Assembly (NCBI RefSeq): GCF_002222615.2
Contig: NZ_CP022412.2
Coordinates: forward strand, 4,030,001-4,094,000
Length of the DNA stretch: 64,000 nt
Reading direction: 5' to 3'
Origin: Bacteroides caccae
GTDB taxonomy: Bacteria > Bacteroidota > Bacteroidia > Bacteroidales > Bacteroidaceae
The notes beneath the pieces are model-generated. The model searched no databases and was not told the DNA's origin. It saw only the letters and a program-made list of their open reading frames with translations. The translations under genes and the position numbers were made by a program. Each line of letters starts with the position of its first letter. Within the stretch, counting starts at the first letter, position 1. This document shows, piece by piece, positions 1 through 10,669 of this stretch.

Positions 1-1136
1 ACTTCGGTTTTTGGTTGCTAATCCCTGTTTTGCCGTTCTATCTGTCCGAGTTCTTCCAGGCGGGAAATTCTACTATTGGTATTGTTCTTTCCTGCTATAC
101 GGTAGCAGCACTCTGCATCCGCCCATTTTCCGGTTATCTGCTCGATACCTTTGCCCGTAAACCTCTCTATCTTTTCGCATATTTCATATTTATGATGATG
201 TTCGGCGGATATCTGATTGCAGGTTCTCTTACCTTATTTATTATGTTCCGCATCATTCACGGTGTCTCTTTCGGAATGGTTACCGTAGGCGGAAATACAG
301 TAGTAATCGACATTATGCCTTCTTCGCGCAGAGGGGAAGGATTGGGATATTATGGTCTAACCAATAATACGGCAATGTCTATCGGACCGATGTTCGGACT
401 TTTTCTGCATGACGCCGGAGTCTCATTTGCAACAATATTCTGTTATGCATTCGGGGCATGTATATTAGGATTTTTATCAGCCAGTCTGGTAAAGACACCT
501 TATAAGCCTCCTGTAAAGCGTGAGCCGATTTCGCTCGATCGTTTTATCTTGCTGAAAGGAATGCCTGCGGGACTTAGCTTGTTGCTACTTTCCATTCCTT
601 ATGGGATGACAACCAACTATGTCGCTATGTATGCCCGACAGATAGGACTACACACACAAACCGGATTCTTCTTTACCTTTATGGCAGTCGGCATGGCTAT
701 CTCCCGTATCTTTTCGGGAAAGCTGGTAGATCGAGGAAGAATCACACAAGTGATAGCAGCGGGATTATATTTAGTAGTGTTCAGCTTCTTCCTGCTCGCA
801 GGCTGCGTGTATCTGATTCAATGGAGCGACACAGCCTGTACGATTCTGTTTTTCGGAATCGCTTTATTAATGGGCATCGGATTCGGAATCATGTTTCCGG
901 CTTTCAATACCTTGTTCGTCAACCTTGCCCCCAACAGTCAGCGAGGAACGGCAACTTCCACTTACCTGACCTCCTGGGATGTGGGAATCGGTATCGGTAT
1001 GCTGACGGGAGGATATATCGCCGAAATCAGCACGTTTGACAAAGCCTACCTTTTCGGTGCCTGTCTGACGGTAGTCTCCGCCATTTATTTCAAAATTAAA
1101 GTAACGCCTCATTATCATAAAAACAAATTACGATGA
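1..1136 (+). CDS. MFS transporter, 5' end outside window
   Basis: Major facilitator superfamily permease of the inner membrane. The reading frame is open to the first base of the window, with residues FGFW in frame before the first possible start, so the N-terminus is missing. The visible 370 or so residues are almost continuous hydrophobic helices. They carry an MFS-like cytoplasmic loop after a GYLLD motif (GYLLDTFARKPLY), which matches the family signature between helices 2 and 3. A second GKLVDRGR-like loop appears in the C-terminal half, as expected from the internal duplication of the family. The stop codon overlaps the start of nth by four bases (ATGA), so the two are probably translationally coupled. 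Substrate is not predictable; drug or sugar efflux permeases are typical relatives. Confidence 0.85.
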   Translation, partial: FGFWLLIPVLPFYLSEFFQAGNSTIGIVLSCYTVAALCIRPFSGYLLDTFARKPLYLFAYFIFMMMFGGYLIAGSLTLFIMFRIIHGVSFGMVTVGGNTVVIDIMPSSRRGEGLGYYGLTNNTAMSIGPMFGLFLHDAGVSFATIFCYAFGACILGFLSASLVKTPYKPPVKREPISLDRFILLKGMPAGLSLLLLSIPYGMTTNYVAMYARQIGLHTQTGFFFTFMAVGMAISRIFSGKLVDRGRITQVIAAGLYLVVFSFFLLAGCVYLIQWSDTACTILFFGIALLMGIGFGIMFPAFNTLFVNLAPNSQRGTATSTYLTSWDVGIGIGMLTGGYIAEISTFDKAYLFGACLTVVSAIYFKIKVTPHYHKNKLR

Positions 1137-1810
1137 GAAAGAAAGAACGTTATGAGAAAGTAATCGCTTGGTTTCAGGAAAATGTGCCAGTAGCCGAAAC
1201 AGAACTGCATTACAACAATCCGTACGAACTACTGATTGCTGTTATCCTTTCCGCACAATGTACGGATAAACGGGTGAATATCATCACTCCGCCTTTGTAT
1301 CGGGATTTTCCTACTCCGGAAGCGTTGGCGGCCACCACCCCGGAAGTGGTATTCGAATATATCCGGAGTGTATCTTATCCGAACAATAAAGCTAAACATT
1401 TGGTCGGCATGGCTAAAATGTTGGTAAATGAGTTTAATAGTCAAGTTCCCGACAATATGGAAGATTTAATAAAATTGCCCGGTGTAGGAAGGAAAACAGC
1501 CAATGTAATACAATCGGTTGTATTTCATAAAGCGGCAATGGCAGTGGATACCCATGTGTTCCGCGTCAGTCACCGCATCGGACTAGTGCCGGACAGTTGT
1601 ACCACCCCGTTCAGTGTGGAAAAGGAACTGATGAAGAATATCCCGGAAAAACTGGTTCCCATAGCACACCACTGGCTTATCCTGCACGGCCGTTATGTTT
1701 GCCAGGCACGCACCCCAAAATGTGACACCTGCGGTTTGCAAATGATGTGCAAATATTTCTGTAACACCTATAAAGTAACGAAAGAGGCACCAAAAGCCAA
1801 GAATAAATAA
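1133..1810 (+). CDS. nth: Endonuclease III (DNA glycosylase/AP lyase)
   Basis: Base-excision repair enzyme that removes oxidised pyrimidines and cleaves the abasic site. The helix-hairpin-helix LPGVGRKTANV sits at residues 115-125 with the catalytic lysine at 121. The catalytic aspartate is in AVDTHVFRVSHRIG (Asp139). Four cysteines (190, 197, 200, 206) with spacing C-x6-C-x2-C-x5-C form the C-terminal 4Fe-4S cluster. Length 225 aa is typical. The start codon overlaps the stop of the upstream permease by four bases. The gene is followed by the pgk promoter. Family assignment is secure. Confidence 0.97.
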   Translation: MRKKERYEKVIAWFQENVPVAETELHYNNPYELLIAVILSAQCTDKRVNIITPPLYRDFPTPEALAATTPEVVFEYIRSVSYPNNKAKHLVGMAKMLVNEFNSQVPDNMEDLIKLPGVGRKTANVIQSVVFHKAAMAVDTHVFRVSHRIGLVPDSCTTPFSVEKELMKNIPEKLVPIAHHWLILHGRYVCQARTPKCDTCGLQMMCKYFCNTYKVTKEAPKAKNK

Positions 1811-1841
1811 CGTTTTAATAGCAGAGAAACGAAATAAATAG

Positions 1842-1849
1842 TAACTTTG
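1842..1849 (+). promoter_or_regulatory. Bacteroides -7 promoter box for pgk
   Basis: TAACTTTG matches the Bacteroides -7 consensus TAnnTTTG exactly and lies 53 bases before the pgk start codon. A clear TTTG at the -33 position was not found; only a T-rich stretch near 1813-1817 is present. Confidence 0.6.
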
Positions 1850-1902
1850 CAGGCGTTCTAAAAGAAAATCTTTAAAACACTTTTAAATAAAAATAGAGTA
1901 TT

Positions 1903-3162
1903 ATGCAGACAATTGACAAATTCAATTTTGCCGGTAAAAAGGCATTTGTTCGCGTGGACTTCAATGTACCCCTGGACGAAAACTTCAACATTACAGATGA
2001 CACCCGTATGCGTGCAGCTCTTCCTACTTTGAAGAAGATTCTGGCTGACGGTGGTAGCATCATCATCGGTTCTCACCTGGGCCGTCCGAAAGGCGTTGCC
2101 GATAAATTCTCTTTGAAACATATCATCAAGCATCTGTCTGAATTGCTGGGTGTTGAAGTTCAGTTCGCTAACGACTGCATGGGCGAAGAAGCTGCTGTTA
2201 AAGCTGCCGCTCTGCAACCGGGAGAAGTTCTGTTGCTCGAAAACCTCCGCTTCTATGCTGAAGAAGAAGGTAAACCAAGAGGGTTGGCAGAAGACGCAAC
2301 AGACGAAGAAAAAGCGGCTGCTAAAAAAGCTGTAAAAGAAAGCCAGAAAGAATTTACCAAGAAATTGGCTTCTTATGCCGACTGTTACGTAAACGACGCG
2401 TTCGGTACAGCTCACCGCGCTCACGCTTCTACTGCATTGATCGCTAAATATTTTGACGTTAACAACAAGATGTTCGGTTACTTAATGGAGAAAGAAGTGA
2501 AGGCTGTTGATAAAGTATTGAACGACATCAAACGTCCGTTCACTGCTATCATGGGTGGCTCTAAAGTTTCTTCTAAAATCGAAATCATCGAAAATCTGTT
2601 GAGCAAAGTGGACAACCTGATTATCGCAGGTGGTATGACATATACATTTACTAAAGCAATGGGTGGCAAAATCGGTATCTCTATCTGTGAGGACGACAAA
2701 CTTGACCTGGCTTTGGATTTGATGAAGAAAGCAAAAGAAAAAGGTGTGAACCTGATATTGGCTGTTGACGCTAAAATTGCTGACGCTTTCTCTAATGATG
2801 CAAATACTAAATTCTGTCCGGTTGACGAAATTCCTGATGGTTGGGAAGGCCTTGATATCGGTCCTAAAACTGAAGAAATCTTCGCTAACGTTATCAAAGA
2901 GTCTAAGACTATCCTTTGGAACGGTCCGACAGGTGTATTTGAATTCGATAACTTTACTCACGGTTCACGTGCAGTAGGTGAAGCAATCGTTGAAGCAACG
3001 AAGAACGGTGCATTCTCACTCGTTGGCGGTGGTGACTCTGTAGCTTGTGTTAACAAGTTCGGTCTGGCTAGCGGTGTTTCTTATGTTTCTACCGGTGGTG
3101 GTGCATTGCTTGAAGCCATCGAAGGAAAAGTTCTTCCGGGTATTGCTGCTATTCAAGAATAA
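1903..3162 (+). CDS. pgk: Phosphoglycerate kinase
   Basis: Glycolytic enzyme converting 1,3-bisphosphoglycerate and ADP to 3-phosphoglycerate and ATP in the cytoplasm. The N-terminal RVDFNVPLD motif, the SHLGRPKG substrate loop, the nucleotide-site segment WNGPTGVFE and the C-terminal GGGDSVACV glycine loop are all present. Length is 419 aa. The acidic/lysine-rich stretch around residues 125-150 ([15 protein letters not shown]) looks like a short insertion relative to the roughly 390-aa enzymes of other bacteria. Codon use is strongly biased, as in the PFOR gene at the end of the window, which suggests high expression. That bias also creates long spurious antisense frames. Confidence 0.98.
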   Translation: MQTIDKFNFAGKKAFVRVDFNVPLDENFNITDDTRMRAALPTLKKILADGGSIIIGSHLGRPKGVADKFSLKHIIKHLSELLGVEVQFANDCMGEEAAVKAAALQPGEVLLLENLRFYAEEEGKPRGLAEDATDEEKAAAKKAVKESQKEFTKKLASYADCYVNDAFGTAHRAHASTALIAKYFDVNNKMFGYLMEKEVKAVDKVLNDIKRPFTAIMGGSKVSSKIEIIENLLSKVDNLIIAGGMTYTFTKAMGGKIGISICEDDKLDLALDLMKKAKEKGVNLILAVDAKIADAFSNDANTKFCPVDEIPDGWEGLDIGPKTEEIFANVIKESKTILWNGPTGVFEFDNFTHGSRAVGEAIVEATKNGAFSLVGGGDSVACVNKFGLASGVSYVSTGGGALLEAIEGKVLPGIAAIQE

Positions 3163-3203
3163 GAAAATTTATAATAGCTAATTTTTTTACAATGGTTAAA
3201 TAA

Positions 3204-3251
3204 GAGGGCAGTTCTTTGTGAAAAGAGTTGCCCTCATTCATAAAAATGAGG
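3204..3251 (+). promoter_or_regulatory. Two mutually exclusive hairpins after pgk and before the lipoprotein gene
   Basis: Arm 3204-3217 pairs with 3222-3235 (14 pairs including two G-U) around a GTGA loop. A second stem, CCTCATT at 3232-3238 with AATGAGG at 3245-3251, shares bases 3232-3235 with the first. The second stem buries the GAGG just before the ATG of the next gene. The first hairpin is a plausible pgk 3' end but lacks a clean T-run. The alternative pairing is inference from base complementarity. Confidence 0.5.
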
Positions 3252-3252
3252 T

Positions 3253-4221
3253 ATGAAAAGACCGATACTACTCTTTTGTTTCATCCTTTTCTTCCTTTGC
3301 TCCTGTCAGAGTAAAAAAGGAGATAGTCTTTTTTTGCCTCTATCCGAACTGAAACCACTCACATTGGGTATGATGCCTACACTCGAAGGGTTACCTTTTT
3401 ACATTGCCCGCTCCGAAGGTATTTATGACTCATTAGGATTGGACTTAACTATTCTCCCATTCAATTCTGCCAACGACCGTGACGCCGTTTTCCAAACCGG
3501 ACAAATGGATGGTATGGTAACTGATTACCCTAGTGCGATAACACTACAAGCTATTCATCATACGGAGTTGGGCTTTATCTTTAAGAATGACGGCTATCTC
3601 TGCTTTATCGTCTCTAAAGAAAGCCGTATCAACCAACCGGAACAACTTATAGAGAAAAATATAGCCGTATCCCGCAATACCGTTGTCGAATATGCGACCG
3701 ACCAACTATTAAACAAAGCGGGAATCAAGTATACAGAGACAAACAAACCGGAAATCAGTCAACTTCCCCTCCGCCTGCAAATGTTACAGTATAACCAGAT
3801 TGATGCTTCTTTCTTGCCTGACCCTGCCGCTTCTATCGCCATGAACAGCAAGAACAAATCATTAATAAGTACGCAGGAACTGGGAATTGAATTTATCGCC
3901 ACCGCTTTTTCCCGAAAAGCTCTCCAAGAGAAACGAAAAGAAATCGAACTGCTCATTACGGGGTATAACTTGGGAGTAAACCATATAAAAATGCATCCGC
4001 AATCAGAGTGGAAACAAGTATTAATGGAAATCGGTGTACCGGAGAATCTAACCGGACTGATCGCCCTCCCTACCTATCGGAAAGCAACACGACCTTCGGC
4101 AGAAGCCATAGAAAAAGCAACCCAGTGGCTGAAAGCAAATCACCGGATACCCCAAACGTACTCGGAAAGCAATCTGATAGACACAACTTATATTCACACA
4201 GTATCAACCACCATTCAATAA
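3253..4221 (+). CDS. ABC-type substrate-binding lipoprotein (NMT1/SsuA-like)
   Basis: Predicted periplasmic lipoprotein of 322 aa. It begins with a hydrophobic signal ending in FFLCSC, a lipobox for signal peptidase II. The mature part reads as a type 2 periplasmic binding fold: LGMMPTLEGLPFYIARSEG followed by a segment with NDRDAVFQTGQMDG, the pattern seen in NMT1/THI5-like and SsuA/TauA-like binding proteins for sulfonates, nitrate, pyrimidine or thiamine precursors. No permease or ATPase of an ABC system is adjacent. The next gene is instead an outer-membrane porin 16 bases downstream, so the two may act together in capturing a small ligand. The ligand is unknown. Confidence 0.75.
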   Translation: MKRPILLFCFILFFLCSCQSKKGDSLFLPLSELKPLTLGMMPTLEGLPFYIARSEGIYDSLGLDLTILPFNSANDRDAVFQTGQMDGMVTDYPSAITLQAIHHTELGFIFKNDGYLCFIVSKESRINQPEQLIEKNIAVSRNTVVEYATDQLLNKAGIKYTETNKPEISQLPLRLQMLQYNQIDASFLPDPAASIAMNSKNKSLISTQELGIEFIATAFSRKALQEKRKEIELLITGYNLGVNHIKMHPQSEWKQVLMEIGVPENLTGLIALPTYRKATRPSAEAIEKATQWLKANHRIPQTYSESNLIDTTYIHTVSTTIQ

Positions 4222-4237
4222 CAACTAAATTAATCCC

Positions 4238-5281
4238 ATGCGAAAAACACTCTTACTTTCAATTATCTTGCTATCAAGCATGCCGGGTATACAAAAGTCC
4301 CTTATTGCACAAGAAAAAACATCACTGAACCAAGTTGTCAACACACTGAAAGAACGTATCAGCCTGGCCGGATATGCCCAGTTGGGATATACGTACGATG
4401 ATGCAGCCAAACCGGACAATACATTCGATATCAAACGAATTATTTTCATGGCACACGGAAAAATCACCAAACGCTGGACTTGTGATTTTATGTACGACTT
4501 TTACAACGGTGGTATGCTGCTCGAAGTGTACACAGATTATCAGTTTCTTCCCGGACTTACCGCACGTATCGGAGAATTCAAAGTTCCTTATACGATTGAA
4601 AATGAATTATCTCCTACTACGGTAGAGCTAATCAACTGTTATTCCCAATCCGTCTGCTATCTGGCAGGCGTCAGTGGCAGTGACAAATGTTACGGCATGA
4701 CTTCGGGTAGAGACATCGGCATGATGATTCATGGTAAACTATTCCACGACTTCCTACAATATAAAGTTGCCGTGATGAACGGACAAGGGATAAATACAAA
4801 GGATAAGAACAGCCAGAAAGATGTTGTCGGGAATCTTATGATTTATCCCTTGGAATGGCTATCCGTGGGCGGATCGTTTATCCGGGGAACCGGACACGCA
4901 ATAGCCGATTCCGAATATACCGGAATCAAAACGGGAGAAAACTATGCCAAAAAGCGTTGGAGCGCAGGAGGGGTTGTTACCACTTCCCGTTTCAATCTGC
5001 GTACCGAATATCTCGGCGGCAAGGACCGGAACGTAAAAAGTGAAGGATTCTATGCAACAGGAAGTGTGTGTTTCGCACGAAACCTCGACTTTATCGCTTC
5101 GTTTGATTATTTTAATCCTAATAAAGCGGCAGATTTCAAACAAAACAACTACATTGCCGGTGTGCAATACTGGTTCTACCCCAGATGCCGCTTGCAGGCA
5201 CAATACACTTTTTGTGACAAAAAAGGAAACGGACAGAAAGATTCTAACCTGATACAGGCACAGGTACAGGTCAGATTTTAA
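4238..5281 (+). CDS. Outer-membrane porin, phosphate-selective porin O/P type
   Basis: A 347-aa protein with an N-terminal signal sequence (cleavage probably after SLIA or nearby). Its sequence is rich in alternating aromatic and polar residues and ends in QVRF, the terminal phenylalanine expected of an outer-membrane beta-barrel. The segment LAGYAQLGYTYDDA followed by FDIKRIIFMAHGKIT resembles the start of the OprO/OprP porin family. A run of EFKVPYTIENELSPTT is also typical. It probably forms an operon with the preceding lipoprotein gene. Substrate selectivity cannot be read from the sequence. Confidence 0.75.
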   Translation: MRKTLLLSIILLSSMPGIQKSLIAQEKTSLNQVVNTLKERISLAGYAQLGYTYDDAAKPDNTFDIKRIIFMAHGKITKRWTCDFMYDFYNGGMLLEVYTDYQFLPGLTARIGEFKVPYTIENELSPTTVELINCYSQSVCYLAGVSGSDKCYGMTSGRDIGMMIHGKLFHDFLQYKVAVMNGQGINTKDKNSQKDVVGNLMIYPLEWLSVGGSFIRGTGHAIADSEYTGIKTGENYAKKRWSAGGVVTTSRFNLRTEYLGGKDRNVKSEGFYATGSVCFARNLDFIASFDYFNPNKAADFKQNNYIAGVQYWFYPRCRLQAQYTFCDKKGNGQKDSNLIQAQVQVRF

Positions 5282-5340
5282 GTAGCAAGTATTATGGAGA
5301 ATCATCATATAATAAACCTATAAAAGAAAGACTGGAAATC

Positions 5341-6525
5341 ATGGAACACAAAATCGCCGAACCCAACGCCCGAGTAGACGTAGCCGACGTACTAAGAGGA
5401 CTTGCCGTAATGGGAATCATCCTTTTACACAGTATTGAACACTTCAATTTTTATTCTTTTCCGGAGAAAGTACCTTTTGAATGGATGAACTTTACCGACC
5501 AAGCTATTTGGAGGGGATTATTCTTCACGTTCAGTAATAAGGCGTATGCAGTATTCGCCCTACTTTTCGGCTTTAGTTTTTATATTCAGGATAATAATCA
5601 ACAACGCAAAGGAAAGGACTTCCGGCTCCGTTTCCTATGGAGGCTATTTATCCTTTTTATCATCGGACAGTTCAATGCTGCTTTCTTTACCGGAGAAATA
5701 TTAACCATGTATGCTATCCTCGGTATTATTCTTCCGATATTCTGCCGCGTGAGCGACCGTATCGTCGTCATCTTTGCCACCCTGCTGATCCTGCAACCTA
5801 TCGACTGGGCAAAATTAATCTATGCTTTATGTAATCCTGACTATGTGGCAGGTGAAAGTCTGGCACGTTATTATTTCGGCATAGCTTTCGATGTACAGAA
5901 GAACGGAACCTTCCTCGAAACCATCCGCATGAATATGTGGGAAGGACAACTTGCCAACATGACTTGGGCATTGGAACACGGACGCATCCTGCAAACTCCG
6001 GGATTATTCCTGTTCGGTATGCTTATCGGACGCCGGAAATATTTCCTATACAGCGAACAGAACGAGCGCCTGTGGCTGAAAGCACTGGCTATCGCCCTAC
6101 TCTGCTTCTTCCCTATCTACGGGCTCAACAATATGTTACCGGAATTTATCGAGAGAAGTGCTATCCTCGTACCCTTACAGCTCATACTAAGCTCATTCAG
6201 CAGTCTTAGTTTTATGGTGTTATTGGTAACAGGATTGCTGCTCACCTTCTATCACGTAAAAGACCGCAGCTTTTTCATGCGTTTCACATCTTATGGTAAA
6301 ATGAGTTTAACTAACTATTTGGGGCAATCAATTTTCGGCTCTCTTTTGTTCTATCATTGGGGATTCGAACTGGGACGCTATTTAGGAATCACTTATAGTT
6401 TCTTTTTTGGCATTCTTTTTGTTATATTACAAATGGTATTTTGTTCGTGGTGGCTCCGTCACCATAAACATGGTCCCTTCGAAGGTTTATGGAAACGCCT
6501 GACCTGGATTGGAAAAAACAAATAA
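5341..6525 (+). CDS. DUF418 family integral membrane protein
   Basis: A 394-aa polytopic inner-membrane protein with about ten hydrophobic segments. The N-terminus (DVADVLRGLAVMGIILLHS) matches the start of YeiB/DUF418 proteins. The C-terminus carries the DUF418 signature around GKMSLTNYLGQSIFG and ends with a GPFEGLWKRLTW motif. The family is thought to be transporter- or acyltransferase-like, but no function is established for this branch. It lies 60 bases after the porin and 7 bases before the TPR gene. Confidence 0.8.
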   Translation: MEHKIAEPNARVDVADVLRGLAVMGIILLHSIEHFNFYSFPEKVPFEWMNFTDQAIWRGLFFTFSNKAYAVFALLFGFSFYIQDNNQQRKGKDFRLRFLWRLFILFIIGQFNAAFFTGEILTMYAILGIILPIFCRVSDRIVVIFATLLILQPIDWAKLIYALCNPDYVAGESLARYYFGIAFDVQKNGTFLETIRMNMWEGQLANMTWALEHGRILQTPGLFLFGMLIGRRKYFLYSEQNERLWLKALAIALLCFFPIYGLNNMLPEFIERSAILVPLQLILSSFSSLSFMVLLVTGLLLTFYHVKDRSFFMRFTSYGKMSLTNYLGQSIFGSLLFYHWGFELGRYLGITYSFFFGILFVILQMVFCSWWLRHHKHGPFEGLWKRLTWIGKNK

Positions 6526-6532
6526 TTGAATT

Positions 6533-8740
6533 ATGATGAACGAGAAAACGATTAATGAACAATACGCATATATACGTACCTTACTTGAAGAAAAAAGACT
6601 CAAGGAGGCCTTGATGCAGCTGGAATCGTTGCTTTGGCAATGTCCCGACTGGGATTTACGTACCCGTCTGGAACAATTGCAGACTTCTTACAAGTATATG
6701 TTGGAATACATGAAACAGGGAGCCAACGATCCCGAGCGGTGGAACCTATACCAAAAGTTGGTGGCGGACACATGGAGTATTGCCGACCAGTCACGCCTAC
6801 TCATGCTGGACAACGCTTCATCAAAATATTATCACGAAGTACGTCGTACACCCGAACCGGCAGATTTGGCAGAATATGGCCTAAAAAAAATACTTCATAT
6901 ACTTGAATCTTTTAATGATGACTTAGCAATCAGCGGATTACTCTCCGATGCTAAAATGGATGAAGTGCTGCAACGGCATGAGAACACTCTTAAATTCATG
7001 TTTGTAAGAACATGGACAAACAGTTCGTGGACTTCTGAAGACGAAGAAGACGCAAAATCCATGCTGGGTTCGGAATTGCTTTTACCCGACGACTTATGTT
7101 TATTTGTCAGTGCTGTCACACTGAGCGTAATGGAATGTTTTGACTTACGTAAAATCATGTGGCTGCTGGATGCTTACCGTCATAAAGATGTCAATGTCAG
7201 CCAACGGGCATTGGTTGGTGTCATATTCATCTTCTACATTCACAGAACCCGGCTTCTTTATTACCCAGAACTTATCAAGAGGGTCGACCTTATGGACGAA
7301 ATTCCTTCTTTCCGGGAAGATGTTGCCCGTATCTACCGCCAAATGCTGTTATGTCAGGAAACGGAAAAGATTGATAAGAAGATGAGGGAAGAGATTATTC
7401 CCGAGATGCTGAAAAATGTTTCTTCCATGAAGAACATTAGATTCGGTTTTGAGGAAAACGATGAAGAAAACGATGACAAGAACCCGGACTGGGAAGATGC
7501 CTTCGAACAATCCGGACTGGGAGACAAGCTGCGCGAAATGAACGAACTCCAACTGGAAGGAGCCGATGTGTATATGAGCACTTTTTCTTCTCTGAAAAGT
7601 TATCCGTTTTTTCGTGAGGTACAGAACTGGTTTTATCCGTTCAGCAAGCAACAGTCCAATGTACTCAAGGCACTGAAACAAGTAGGGAACGAAGGAAGCA
7701 GTTTGCTTGACTTAATTCTCCAATCGGGCTTTTTCAGTAATAGCGATAAATATTCGCTCTTTTTCACCATTCACCAACTGCCTAAAATGCAACAGGAAAT
7801 GATGTTGAGCCAACTCAACGAACAGCAGGTAGCAGAACTGGCGGAAAAGTCGAACGCCGAAACTATGAAGAAATTCAACGCACGCCCGGGAACAGCGAGC
7901 AATCAATACCTGCACGACCTGTACCGTTTCTTCAAACTTAGTGTGCGCCGGAATGAATTTCGTGATATTTTCAAAGAAAAACTCGACCTTCATCATGTTC
8001 CCGCACTCGACAATCTACTATATTGTGAAGAAGAATTGTTTCCTATTGCTGATTTTTATCTTTCAAAGGAACGTTGGGATGAGGCTATCGACATTTATAA
8101 AGAATTGATTGAAATCGGAGGATTTGAGGGAGAAGGTGCAGAATATTTCCAAAAATTCGGATATGCTCTGCAAAAAAGAAAAAGATATGCGGAAGCTATC
8201 GAAGCCTATCTAAAAGCTGATACGCTGAAACCGGATAATATATGGAATAACCGTCACCTGGCTACCTGCTACCGGCTGAACCGGAATTATGAGGCAGCCC
8301 TTGCTTATTATAAAAAGGTGGAAGAAGCTACCCCCGAAGCTTCAACTGCAGTTTTCTATATCGGTAGTTGCCTGGCCGAACTCGGGCAGTATGAAGAAGC
8401 ACTGAACTATTTCTTCAAACTGGATTTTATCGAGAGTAACTGTGTGAAAGCATGGCGCGGTATCGGCTGGTGTTCATTCATCAGCTTGAAGTATGAGCAG
8501 GCGATGAAGTATTATGAAAAGATCATCGAGCATAAACCGTTAGCTATTGATTATATGAATGCAGGACATGTTGCCTGGGTAATGGGAAATATTCAGAAAG
8601 CGGCTGTTCTCTATGGAAAGGCAATTACAGCCTGTGGAACGAGAGAAAGATTCCTCGAAATGTTTCATAAAGACGAAGAACCCCTTCTCAAACAAGGTAT
8701 TCGAGAAGAGGATATTCCGTTAATGCTGGATTTATTATAA
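6533..8740 (+). CDS. Large tetratricopeptide-repeat protein
   Basis: A 735-aa protein without signal peptide or membrane segment, so probably cytoplasmic. The C-terminal third contains several TPR units: residues around WDEAIDIYKELIEIGGFEG, RYAEAIEAYLKADTLKPDN, YEAALAYYKKVEEATPEAS and QYEEALNYFFKLD. The N-terminal two thirds are helical, with an acidic stretch near residue 310 (FEENDEENDD), and match no domain I recognise. Adjacent ATG codons at 6533 and 6536 can both start. The gene ends against the convergent maf gene, overlapping it by six bases. TPR proteins usually scaffold protein complexes; the partner is unknown. Confidence 0.8.
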   Translation: MMNEKTINEQYAYIRTLLEEKRLKEALMQLESLLWQCPDWDLRTRLEQLQTSYKYMLEYMKQGANDPERWNLYQKLVADTWSIADQSRLLMLDNASSKYYHEVRRTPEPADLAEYGLKKILHILESFNDDLAISGLLSDAKMDEVLQRHENTLKFMFVRTWTNSSWTSEDEEDAKSMLGSELLLPDDLCLFVSAVTLSVMECFDLRKIMWLLDAYRHKDVNVSQRALVGVIFIFYIHRTRLLYYPELIKRVDLMDEIPSFREDVARIYRQMLLCQETEKIDKKMREEIIPEMLKNVSSMKNIRFGFEENDEENDDKNPDWEDAFEQSGLGDKLREMNELQLEGADVYMSTFSSLKSYPFFREVQNWFYPFSKQQSNVLKALKQVGNEGSSLLDLILQSGFFSNSDKYSLFFTIHQLPKMQQEMMLSQLNEQQVAELAEKSNAETMKKFNARPGTASNQYLHDLYRFFKLSVRRNEFRDIFKEKLDLHHVPALDNLLYCEEELFPIADFYLSKERWDEAIDIYKELIEIGGFEGEGAEYFQKFGYALQKRKRYAEAIEAYLKADTLKPDNIWNNRHLATCYRLNRNYEAALAYYKKVEEATPEASTAVFYIGSCLAELGQYEEALNYFFKLDFIESNCVKAWRGIGWCSFISLKYEQAMKYYEKIIEHKPLAIDYMNAGHVAWVMGNIQKAAVLYGKAITACGTRERFLEMFHKDEEPLLKQGIREEDIPLMLDLL

Positions 8741-9316
8741 CTTTTTCAACTCCCCATACAACTTCTGTATGGGGAGTCCCATTATATTATAGAAGCTACC
8801 GGAAATAGACTTCACTCCAATATATCCGATCCATTCCTGAACACCATAGGCTCCTGCTTTATCCATTGGCTGATAACGGTCAACATAGTACTGGATTTCG
8901 TCTTCGGACAGTACATCAAACAGCACATCGGAAGCTGCCGTGAAGCTTTTCTGCCATTCGGTTGTCGTTAGACAGACACCTGTGAAAACCTGATGCGACT
9001 TCCCGGAAAGAGCACGCAGCATTTCCACCGCTCCTTCCCTACCTTCCGGCTTACCGAGCACTTTCCCCTCCAGCCATACAATGGTATCGGCCGTAATCAA
9101 TAACTCGCCGGGCTTCATCATAGAACGATAAGCATCCGCTTTTTCACGCGATATATATTCGGGAATTGCAGCTCCCACCAAAGTTTCAGGATATGATTCA
9201 TCCACGTCAGGCAATGTCCTGACGACATATTCCACTCCCAACCCAGACATTAATTCTTTCCGACGGGGAGAATTGGAAGCCAATATAAGCTGATATTTCT
9301 TTAAATTGCTAAGCAT
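8735..9316 (-). CDS. maf: Maf-like nucleoside triphosphate pyrophosphatase
   Basis: Hydrolyses non-canonical or excess nucleoside triphosphates (dTTP/UTP-type in the YhdE branch). N-terminal LILASNSPRRKELM is the Maf signature, and TADTIVWLEGKVLGKPEG carries the conserved catalytic segment. The start at 9316 gives 193 aa, the usual family length; a longer reading frame to 9385 adds residues with no Maf similarity. It is the last gene of a minus-strand cluster with the KdsC-like phosphatase. The final codons encode a 12-bp perfect hairpin (8749-8760 with 8766-8777), and the stop overlaps the convergent TPR gene. Confidence 0.93.
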   Translation of the reverse strand: MLSNLKKYQLILASNSPRRKELMSGLGVEYVVRTLPDVDESYPETLVGAAIPEYISREKADAYRSMMKPGELLITADTIVWLEGKVLGKPEGREGAVEMLRALSGKSHQVFTGVCLTTTEWQKSFTAASDVLFDVLSEDEIQYYVDRYQPMDKAGAYGVQEWIGYIGVKSISGSFYNIMGLPIQKLYGELKKL

Positions 9317-9365
9317 GATTTTAGTTACGATTAAAAAATTGAATGATTTACAATTGACAGTTCTC

Positions 9366-10662
<1,297 letters not shown>

Positions 10663-10669
10663 CGTTTTT

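Noticed and set aside
1858..2961. Long antisense frames inside pgk
   Set aside because: Same effect of biased codon use; protein composition (serine/phenylalanine-rich) is not that of a real gene.
3163..3252. TPP riboswitch before the NMT1-like lipoprotein gene
   Set aside because: The conserved TPP aptamer bases (CTGAGA and the ACCTGA block) are not present; only hairpins are seen.
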